This document shows positions 56,330 to 64,000 of a stretch of DNA of 64,000 bases, piece by piece. The notes under the pieces are model-generated. The model made no database searches. It saw nothing but the letters and a program-made list of their open reading frames with translations, and had not been told where the DNA came from. The stretch lies in NCBI GenBank assembly GCA_039602395.1, contig JBCNJP010000006.1, positions 61,130,429 through 61,194,428 of the forward strand. Direction: 5' to 3'. Made by a program: the position numbers and the translations under genes. The stretch's first letter is position 1. Each line of letters opens with the position of its first letter. Origin of the DNA: Deinandra increscens subsp. villosa. Its lineage: Eukaryota; Streptophyta; Magnoliopsida; Asterales; Asteraceae.

Positions 56330-56603
56330 TGGTGTCACTGTAATAGTTATAATCTTGTAGCATATGATTTTTTTTATTTTTCTATTTTTCTATTTTCAAT
56401 CTCGAGGAATTTAGCAAAGGAGTTTGTGATATCATAAGTACAATCATGTGACATAGTTTTTAGGTTGTAGACACGATAATCTAAGCATGTGGTCGTTACA
56501 CATTTTTTAGTTTCGTTTTCCTTTACGTTGTGTTATAGTAACACAATTGTTTTGTTTTGTGTAACCGTATTATCCCGCGACAACGCACGGGTGATAAATC
56601 TAG
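56330..56603 (+). mobile_element. Helitron 3' end
   Basis: The hairpin CCCGCGACAACGCACGGG is followed by TGATAAATCTAG|T at 56603, a textbook plant Helitron terminus. The interior matches 53870-53994 and, inverted, 44671-44900 and 7940-8110. The 5' end was not identified. Confidence 0.6.
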
Positions 56604-57825
56604 TTTGTTTTAGAATTTGATAAAAAAAAACCCAACAATTATATTAAATGAATGTATAAAGAAGATCTTGTTATGACCACGTGCTATGGGCTGATGTTGT
56701 GGAGGAAAAACCGAAAACTCACATTATTTACATGGTCAAAAAGTGAATAATTCATTAAGTCCACAAAGATCACAACCTGCAATAACATGGTCAAAATCAA
56801 GACTTAAGGGTGGCTATCATAAAACATCCTAGTACAAATCTATAAAATGGGAAAAAATAGGATCCGTAAGGTAGGTGGAATTTGAAGGAATAAAATTGGA
56901 TTTGGAATGAATTTCATCAAAATTCATGTTTAATTGGCACATGATGAAAAAGGAATTGGAATAAATTCCACCAATCTACGAAAATTCAACATTCCTTCAC
57001 AAAGTGAATGGAATTTAAAACTGTCCAATGGAATGTTTATATTTAATAAAGTTTTTTCATAAAGCGTCAAATGAAAACCCATTATCACCTAAACTCATTT
57101 TTTTCCCAACCTTCTATTTATCACTGAAAAAAACATTATCACGGATAAATGATTTGATGAAGATGATGAAGACGAGCAGGTTCAAAAACCCAAATAATTA
57201 AAAGATCACAAAATTCATGCTTACAAAGTAAAATAACATAAATCAAAATTGTAACAAAATAAATTAGACCGAACAACAAAATCAAAATCATTCAAGGAGA
57301 TTGACCTGCGAAACCGAGGAACAAGTTGAAAAGGTCCCGAAACAAGATGAGGCAAGATGAAAAGTGAGAAACGTGCGAAAAGTGAGAAACGTGCTACCTC
57401 GAGGTGGTCGGACCGAGAAGATCAGAGACAGGCCATCTAAGTAGAGAATCGATCTACGGTGTGAAAAAGTTTGGGACGGGAAAATTTAGGGTTGAGGAAG
57501 GAGATGATTTGGAACGTGTTTGGTGGGGGGTTAATTTGGTAATTTTAATATTTCTGAATTCCGATTCCTTCCATAAAATGGCAAACCAAACTTGTTATAT
57601 TTTTTTGGTAGGAATTAATTCCAATTCCATCCAAAACATTCTATGTTTATGTAAAGCGGTAATAAAACTAACCTAGTGTGTTTTAATACACAAGTTTTTT
57701 TTATCATTTTAGTCATGCTTCAAGTTATTAGTTATAATTATGGCTCTAATTACAGAAAATAATAAAATTAGTTCACGGGCACACCCAACAACCCGACCCG
57801 TGCAAAGCTGTACTAATTAGCACTT
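56604..57825. other. Spacer with inverted GGAATT-rich repeats
   Basis: 56870-57000 and 57540-57640 hold inverted copies of GGAATTGGAATAAATTCC-like sequence, probably one decayed MITE. 57770-57815 has a CACGGG...CCCGTG hairpin before CTAA|T, a possible further Helitron end. The frame at 57404-57676 is not convincing as a gene. Confidence 0.4.
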
Positions 57826-58164
57826 TTGCCACCCCTTAACACAACTCTAAGTACAGACAAGCAATCAGCAGATGTGGCTTGGCCATTAACTGCAATTACA
57901 AGAGCAAGCAGCATACCTTTTGCTATTGGATATGAGTTTGTCTTTTGCAAGAAACCCGGCCGGATATTACAAATGTTAGCTCACAACGTCATAAAGGAAC
58001 AGACGAACAGTTTTGTTAACGACAAGCAGAGACATGCAGACATAGTTAAGTTTGCTACAAACATTCCTCGCGGACCGGGTGAACATTTAACTTTAATACA
58101 AATGGCCAAAAGTAAGTGTTCATGTTACAGTCACCATCTTCAGGATTCCTTCTCCCTCCTGTAA
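57826..58164 (+). pseudogene. Unassigned coding-like fragment
   Basis: An open frame of 112 codons has protein-like composition (SADVAWPLTAITRASSIPFA, GYEFVFCKKPGRILQMLAHN, VKFATNIPRGPGEHLTLIQM). I do not recognise a family, and there is no promoter, splice context or start that supports an active gene. It could be an exon of an uncharacterised gene or a fragment carried by the preceding repeat. Confidence 0.25.
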
Positions 58165-59038
58165 CAACAAATCATCAAATCAATGGTGGTTAGTCAAAGG
58201 AGACGATTTCAACCATTTACCTACAGCTACAAACATGCACTTTGGGAGTTTGGGTTATGGTTTATCTCTCAGGAGTCAGATGGGTTAAGTAATAAAAGTT
58301 TAACTAGAAAATAAACAGTCAAATGGGGTTGTTTGTACATGTCGAAAATCATCCAAAGTGATTCTCATATGACATAAAACCTCCGAAATTAGTATTTCTT
58401 TAAACCTGAACTCTATGAGAATAGTATTGAAAAGTTTCTCAAGACGTTGCTAATTAAAACTATTATTTGATGGCATTGACTGCATACATTTATGGTGAAG
58501 AAAACTCCGATTAGTTTCTAACCTATCTTGTGTATGGTTTTAATGATACAAAAATCATGAAATGTAAACATATACATATGCTTTCTACCCTGATCATGAC
58601 AATTTAGGAACCTGATATTATTAGTTGTAATTATTTATTAATTTATTATTTACTATTTAAAGTTTATATGTTTTCTGACAACATAACACAATGTTGTTAC
58701 ACAAAACTATTTGACAATCAGCGTGTTTTCCATTTATAAATCATCTTACAAACAGCAGACCTACTCCCTTAAGTGTGCCCACCAAAATAAAAATCAGAGG
58801 TGGCAAAATGGGTGGAATCAAAACCCATTTTTGTCAAAAAGAAAGTTGCAACTAATCATTGCATCACATATGATAAATTGATGACAAAATATATACTGGC
58901 AAACTTCCTAAATAATCCACTTTAAGAGGATTTATGCATTAAGATTACACTTAATTTAGAGTAACTTTCAACCCTTTCAACCCATTCCTTATATAGCTAA
59001 TTTTTATTTAAATTTGACTTGGTTTAGTAGATACCTGG
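58165..59038. other. NF-YC downstream region
   Basis: AT-rich, no gene. The right part presumably contains the NF-YC 3' UTR. Confidence 0.5.
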
Positions 59039-59797
59039 TTAAGCATCTTCTTGAGGTTCTTGTTGCTGCTGCTGTGGCCACATAGGCTGAGCCATGTATG
59101 GGCGAGGCTGCTGCCCATAAGGTGCTTGAGGATCCATGGGCCGACCCATATACATCCCCGAACCACCAACCTGTGGTGGAGGCATATAGTAATACGGTAA
59201 GCCCTCAGTTGGGCCTCCAACCGAAAGGGGCCCGCCTCTCGGCATTGTAGAAGCAAGTACTTCATCTTTCAAATCTTCACGTGGTACTATATCAACCAAG
59301 AAGTCAAAAATGTCGGTCCTAGTGATTGCAGCAGCGATATCGTTTTTCTGAAGGGTACGCCTTTTGTTTTCTTCGGTGTGGTTCCATGACCTTAAAGTCA
59401 ACTCAAGGATGAACATTTCACATGCCCGTGCAAATATGACCGGCGCTTCAGCTGATATCATTCTCACATCTTCATCCGCTTTCATGATTTTCTTGATTCT
59501 AGCCAACGGGAGGCTATGGTTTTTGAAATCAGTGGTTTGTTCGATTTCTTGGTACTGGTTTGCCCAGAAGCTCTGGAGTTGCTGCTGCAATTGTTGCTGC
59601 TGTTGCTGGTGGATGTGTTGGTAAGCGAGTTGTTGTTGGGCCAGTTGGGCCGGGGGAGAAGGGAGGCCAGATGTTTGTGGTGGGACCGGCCCGCCTGATG
59701 AAGGGGGTATTCCCATCATGTGATTTGGTGGATAAGGTGCCATGTTGTAAGGCATTTGAGTAGAGCCTGGGGCCTGCCCGTGACCTTGTTGATCCAT
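59039..59797 (-). CDS. NF-YC: Nuclear transcription factor Y subunit C (252 aa)
   Basis: NF-YC pairs with NF-YB through a histone fold; with NF-YA or CONSTANS-type partners the dimer binds CCAAT or related boxes and acts in flowering, ABA and light responses. The single-exon coding region starts at ATG 59797 (MDQQGHGQAPGSTQ). A Pro/Gln-rich N-terminus with a poly-Gln stretch (about 64-75) precedes FWANQYQEIEQTTDFKNHSL. The H2A-like histone fold spans about 95-168 (PLARIKKIMKADEDVRMISA, APVIFARACEMFILELTLRS, TLQKNDIAAAITRTDIFDFL), followed by VDIVPREDL. The C-terminus is Pro/Gly/Gln-rich and ends QQQQQEPQEDA. All conserved core residues I can check are present. An intronless coding exon with a spliced leader is usual for the NF-YC3/NF-YC9 type. 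Assignment to a numbered paralogue is not possible here. Confidence 0.96.
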   Translation of the reverse strand: MDQQGHGQAPGSTQMPYNMAPYPPNHMMGIPPSSGGPVPPQTSGLPSPPAQLAQQQLAYQHIHQQQQQQLQQQLQSFWANQYQEIEQTTDFKNHSLPLARIKKIMKADEDVRMISAEAPVIFARACEMFILELTLRSWNHTEENKRRTLQKNDIAAAITRTDIFDFLVDIVPREDLKDEVLASTMPRGGPLSVGGPTEGLPYYYMPPPQVGGSGMYMGRPMDPQAPYGQQPRPYMAQPMWPQQQQQEPQEDA

Positions 59798-61544
59798 CTT
59801 TACAACACAAAAGGTATAAAAAAAAGTAGCTCAGAAAGTGGACAATAGGTCCCTTAAGAGTACTTTTATGCAACAAAAAAGAATCTGAATTCATTTATTA
59901 TTTTACTCAAAAAATTATATTACTATTGAAATAATATAATTTCTAGAGACTTGTATCTTTGATCCTCTTTTAGTTTCACTTGAGTTTAACGCAATTAAAT
60001 TGACTATATGATGCACATGGTGTTACTCATTTGACCCGTTTATTATATTGGTTCTCCAATTACTGACAAATTTGATCCACAAATTGAACTTAAAGGTTAA
60101 AACACTATAGCAATAGCACCCAGTCTTTAGTTATCAGCTGGTCAAATAGCTCAAATTCTGCTAAAGCAGGCTGCTTTTTCCTATTCAACAGTGAAGACTC
60201 TAGAACACATATTTGCCATGTCAATTGCTCTGCTCTCCCCTAAAACAGGTAAATTGACAAATTATGTCAACTAATTCTGCAGTTGATGCATATACCACTA
60301 ACTTTTTATGACCTCGCTCCACTATATTCATCTTTCCTGCTAAAGCTTCCCACTTTCCAGTCTAATAACTAAATATATAATATGTATGGAAAAATGTGCT
60401 TAAAATCATTAATGAATAAATGAAAAAGTATATAATCAAAGAAGGGAACATAAACATATACACATCAACTTATTTGGCAAGTTATACTGAAACCGCCATA
60501 GAGGGTATAATGGTACACATCCAAGTTTGTTAATGTCCGTTCGACATGTATTAAAAGCAGACGATCATCTTAACTTTTGAGCAACCAAAAATATTAATTC
60601 AGAAACTAAATGAAACTAACAATCAGTAAAATAGGAATATAGGATGACTCTACAAAATAACTACATGTAGGAACAGGCCACAATGATCACTTATTGCAAT
60701 GCACTTTTGTATGCCACACAACCTCTCCTAACCGAAAGGATCTTATGTTACTAAAAACATAATTCAGCTTTGTATCAGCTATGTAAAATTCTGCAATTTC
60801 GAGACGACTGACTCACACATTCATAATTCACTTCCAAATTCCAATTTTCAATATTTCTTTGCTGGATGGATGCAAATAAAATAAAGAAATTGCATAATAG
60901 CCATTTCAGAAAGAGGAAAAAAACATTAGAGTAAAAACAAAAGGCGTGTTGTCGAAAAAGATCAAGTTACATCATTCATATAGCTTAACAAGTTCTGCAG
61001 CATAATGACTTATTTGGCTACGAATCTACAATGGGATTCCAACTCAATAATTCATACAAACTATTAACGATAAGACAACCGAACAACCAGAAACAATAAG
61101 CAGAGACAAGGAACACAAGAATTTAACTTCGGGTAACTAGGGTTTATCTTTTTATCTAGGGATAATCGTTTACAAGTACAATGAGTCAATGAGAGAGATC
61201 ATTATATAGGCAACTGAAGAATGAAGATAATAACCAAATCAAGAAATTTAATAAAGATAAAGTACAGTTCAGTAAATAAATGTTTAAAGAATTAAACAAG
61301 AAACATGTGATTTACACCTAATACCGTTAGTAAACTAAATTTACTATAAAGTGAGTCTCTTTATGCAACAAATTTATAAGTGAGGCTCTTTACTAGTACA
61401 TTTAGGCCAAAAAAAACATATAAAAAAAAGGAAAAGAAAGGCAATAGAAACACAAAATTCATCAAAATTGAAGCTCAGAAGAGATAAAAATCCTAAAAAA
61501 AATCCAAAATCGGGGCGTATAGACATAGAAAACTAAGTAAATAC
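59798..61544 (-). other. Inferred 5' UTR intron of NF-YC
   Basis: A donor (ACAAG|GTATTTAC, boundary at 61545) and pyrimidine-rich sequence ending just before the ATG (TTGTGTTGTAAAG|ATG) suggest a leader intron of about 1.75 kb. Inside I see no gene, only AT-rich DNA. Confidence 0.4.
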
Positions 61545-61755
61545 CTTGTAAACTGTTTGGTGAGTTGAAGCTGCTTCGATCAAAGCAACAGATAATCCAA
61601 CGGGGAGGAATTCAGACAAAATCTGAAGAATCAATCAAGTTAATAAGGAGAAACTGGGTGTGATGAATGATTGAATAGTTTAGAGAATTAGAGATCAAAC
61701 CTCGTAGTATTTGGCTAGGGTTTTCGGGAGTGAGACGGAGAAGTTGAATGCTAAT
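61545..61755 (-). other. Inferred NF-YC leader exons
   Basis: Two leader exons are suggested: upstream one ending CTACGAG|GTTTGATC (about 61702), next one starting after TTCTTCAG (61625) and ending at 61545. Splice signals only; no protein evidence applies. Confidence 0.35.
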
Positions 61756-61781
61756 AACGACGCGTATTCGCTCTTTTGGGC

Positions 61782-61793
61782 GTATATATATAG
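61782..61793 (-). promoter_or_regulatory. TATA box of NF-YC
   Basis: The minus strand reads GCTATATATATACG, about 35 bases before the inferred leader and facing NF-YC. Confidence 0.5.
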
Positions 61794-62512
61794 CACAGAA
61801 AAAGACGCATTCGGAAAAGGGGAAAACATTTACTACGGATGTCGGATCCGTCTCGTGTCCCGCATGGTTTATTTTTTCTTCTTTTTACGGCAAAATTTAT
61901 TAAAAACCGGCAAAGCTTCTAGCAAGAAATTAGCAACCATCAAACCAAAACTTACATTGAGAAAGTAAACCAGTCTTGAAAACTCACAGATCGGTCTTTA
62001 CAACGATTACTAAACAAAAAAAACTCCAATGTTTGATTTCCAAGGCTGGCCCCGAAAACCCTCACAAAAGTTTGGGCCCTAGGCGAGATAAAAAATAGGC
62101 CCTTATAATAAAAAGACAAAACCGCATATATAAAAACTAAAAAGACATCATGTGTCACACGCCATACATGTTCTTTTATAATCAGGTCAAACTCTCCAAA
62201 TATGGTCTCCGTTTGAGATTTTATTTTACTCGCTTTCCCTTTTTTTTTATTTTTAAGCTTCGTAGCCCCGCTTTTGTATTTGTATAAGGATTTAGGAGGC
62301 ATAATCTAATGCACAATAATTGAATAAACACAAGATCATACCTAATTACGTTAAAATTAGACCATAATTCACTAAAACTCTAAATTACACCAAAATTAAA
62401 CCTTAAATCTCCATTCAGTAATGTATAAATCATTTACTACGAATGTCGGATCCGTCATCCGTCTCCTGTCCCACAGGTTAATTTTTTTTTAACTGAAAAT
62501 ACTCGGTTATAG
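61794..62512. other. NF-YC upstream spacer with a 50-bp direct repeat
   Basis: CATTTACTACGGATGTCGGA...GTCCCGCATGG (61827-61867) recurs as CATTTACTACGAATGTCGGA...GTCCCACAGG (62432-62478), about 600 bp apart. The intervening DNA has no gene; GGGCCCTAGGCGAGAT near 62075 resembles decayed hAT-type sequence. Confidence 0.5.
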
Positions 62513-64000
62513 AGGTGCACAAATCGGTTTTTTATACGAACCGGTTCCGGTTCCAAATAGTGTCACTTAAACCGGTTCCGGTTCCAGACCAAAAAAACCA
62601 AAACCGACCAAACCGATTCCATATACACCGGTTCCGAAAAACCGGTCGCTGTATGTGGTTGGGCCTTGGGAGCAAGCAGCTTCTGTTTGTTTTTTTTTTT
62701 TTTTTTGCAATTTTTTTTTCAAGTAATTTTAATAGTTATAAAAGTTTTAAAAAATTGTATTGAACATCTAATAAACACATAAAAACCACAACCCATTCAT
62801 TCATTGTCATTAACTTAAAAAAACATACCATCAATCGGTTACGACTTACGTGTTCGGAAATTAAAAAACATTACGAAATGAAATACAACACCAAATACGA
62901 TTTTAAAGTCTTCAAATGGAAACCATAATCTAATTATAATGTCTTGACATCTTCAATCTTCAAGCCTTCAACCATTAATCTTCAATCTTCACCGGGAAAT
63001 CAAGACTTCAACCACCATCTTCATTCTTCATCCGAGCTATTTGGTCCAACCCGAACCGTCAAATCAAGAAGCTCTTTGTCGTTGAGTTGATTGTTTGTTG
63101 CGAGTTGGATCTCGTTCATGTGAATCCTATCTTCAAGTGTATTTTCATCTTCAAGAGTTGCATGATCTTGTATACGTTCCACCACATCCAAATGATCCTT
63201 CAAGCAAATGCACATCTCGATCGAAGCCGGAGTGAGCCTTGTTCTTCTCAACGATAACACCCTGCCACTATGAGAAAACGCGGATTCCGAAGCTACCGTA
63301 CTAGCTTGGACACTTAGTAGATCCCGAGCCATAGCGGATAGGTTAGGAAATTGACCTTCCTTTCCTTTCCACCAAGCCAAGATGTCAAAATTCTCAAATT
63401 CATCCCTACTCATATGCATCAAAAAATTCGTTGCACTATATCTCCCAAGCTCGTTACTTGGGGTGCTTCCTATTTGACGTTTAGTATTTTCGACCCGAAA
63501 CAAGTTATACAAATCATCGGGGTCTTGACTCGAACTAGTTGCGAACGAGATTTGGACTCGTGTTGATGGACCATAACGAGCCAAATAAACATCAAACAAT
63601 TCTTGAATAGTCTTATGAAAAATCGATTTGGTTTGTTGAGCAAAGTTTGGATTTTCTTCATACAAATTCAAATAGTCACAAATCCGATCAATCACCGTTT
63701 CAACACCGGCCACATTAGTACACGGGTTTAAAAATGCGGCACAAGTAAAGACGGGTGGGATTTCAGAAAAATATTTTCTAAACTTTTCTTTCATCGGAGT
63801 CACCATTTTGTTAAACAAATCACTTTTAAATTCATACTCACTTAATTTTCTTGCCATCAAATAAAGATGATTAAGAACAAATGGGCTAGTCGGATAATAA
63901 ACACCCGAAAGTATTGTAGTTGCGGTGTTAAAAACATCAAGCAACTCGGACATTTCTTCAATACAAGCCCAACCCTCGTGCGGAAATGGTGTAGCTCGAC
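62513..64000 (-). mobile_element. hAT element, continuing beyond the window
   Basis: The end at 62513 is TAGAGGTGCACAAATCGG, followed by AACCGGTTCCGGTTCC subterminal motifs, as in plant hAT elements. The transposase gene is on the minus strand and its 5' part lies outside the window. Confidence 0.75.
63021..64000 (-). CDS. hAT transposase, C-terminal part (5' end off the window)
   Basis: C-terminal half of a RICESLEEPER-like transposase. The frame is open to the right edge: upstream of Met at 63953 it reads PHEGWACIEE in frame, matching the SSWILIEQ region of the transposase at 233, so that Met is internal. Visible blocks are ILSGVYYPTSPFVLNHLYLM, FTCAAFLNPCTNVAGVE, the hATC core FENFDILAWWKGKE, then ASTVASESAFSHSGRVLSLR and EMCICLKDHLDVVERIQ, ending VRVGPNSSDEE. 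No stop or frameshift is seen in this part. It keeps the canonical SESAFS, where the other copy has LESAFS. Confidence 0.92.
   Translation of the reverse strand, partial: RATPFPHEGWACIEEMSELLDVFNTATTILSGVYYPTSPFVLNHLYLMARKLSEYEFKSDLFNKMVTPMKEKFRKYFSEIPPVFTCAAFLNPCTNVAGVETVIDRICDYLNLYEENPNFAQQTKSIFHKTIQELFDVYLARYGPSTRVQISFATSSSQDPDDLYNLFRVENTKRQIGSTPSNELGRYSATNFLMHMSRDEFENFDILAWWKGKEGQFPNLSAMARDLLSVQASTVASESAFSHSGRVLSLRRTRLTPASIEMCICLKDHLDVVERIQDHATLEDENTLEDRIHMNEIQLATNNQLNDKELLDLTVRVGPNSSDEE

Noticed and set aside
59364..59763. Several plus-strand frames opposite NF-YC
   Set aside because: They are antisense shadows of the Gln- and Pro-rich NF-YC coding region.

Overview
This window is nuclear DNA from a flowering plant, almost certainly a eudicot. 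It has spliced genes with GT-AG introns, low gene density, AT-rich spacers and nested plant transposon families. The repeat style made me think of Asteraceae, but nothing in the sequence proves it. I see no bacterial genes, rRNA, tRNA genes or CRISPR arrays.

Four host genes are supported, all on the minus strand. (1) 2590-6167 is a 13-exon gene for a tRNA-His guanylyltransferase (THG1) with two tandem catalytic repeats, 516 aa. (2) 40543-41421 is a two-exon gene for a small plant protein (131 aa) that I do not recognise functionally. (3) 47588-51123 is a four-exon TRICHOME BIREFRINGENCE-LIKE (TBL) polysaccharide O-acetyltransferase, 462 aa, with transposon insertions in its introns. (4) 59039-59797 is a single-exon coding region for NF-YC (252 aa), with a leader that appears to be spliced from about 61.7 kb. 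The four have unrelated roles: tRNA maturation, unknown, cell-wall acetylation and CCAAT-box transcription. They do not form a cluster.

The rest is mostly mobile DNA. A hAT transposase lies at each end (233-2131 plus; 63021 to the right edge, minus). A very young Ty3/gypsy chromovirus-like retrotransposon (10621-20150, minus) has near-identical 2.29-kb LTRs and a 5-bp target duplication. It sits inside what looks like a 13.6-kb Helitron (8720-22293) carrying gene-fragment-like sequence. From 22.3 to 29.0 kb there is a second repeat-built block with another Helitron-type 3' end. Two PIF/Harbinger elements carry decayed genes: a transposase deletion derivative at 30411-31983 and an ORF1-only element at 33576-35550. 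There are several short Helitrons of one family (32823, 37887, 42216, 42797), Mutator-like foldback elements with 9-10-bp target duplications (36151, 37504, 43189, 55636), a CACTA element (38790-40035), Tourist-like MITEs (42818, 44959, 48055) and SINE-like pieces (29637, 51795, 52370).

The most notable structure is that two copies of the short Helitron family carry Harbinger-type elements at the same internal TAA site, while two sibling copies are empty there. Other points of interest are two arrays of short hairpins with a conserved AAAATGTA loop (22477-22613 and 25052-25201), a Harbinger transposase whose catalytic core was replaced by a templated copy of its own tail, and the exon-for-exon internal duplication of THG1.
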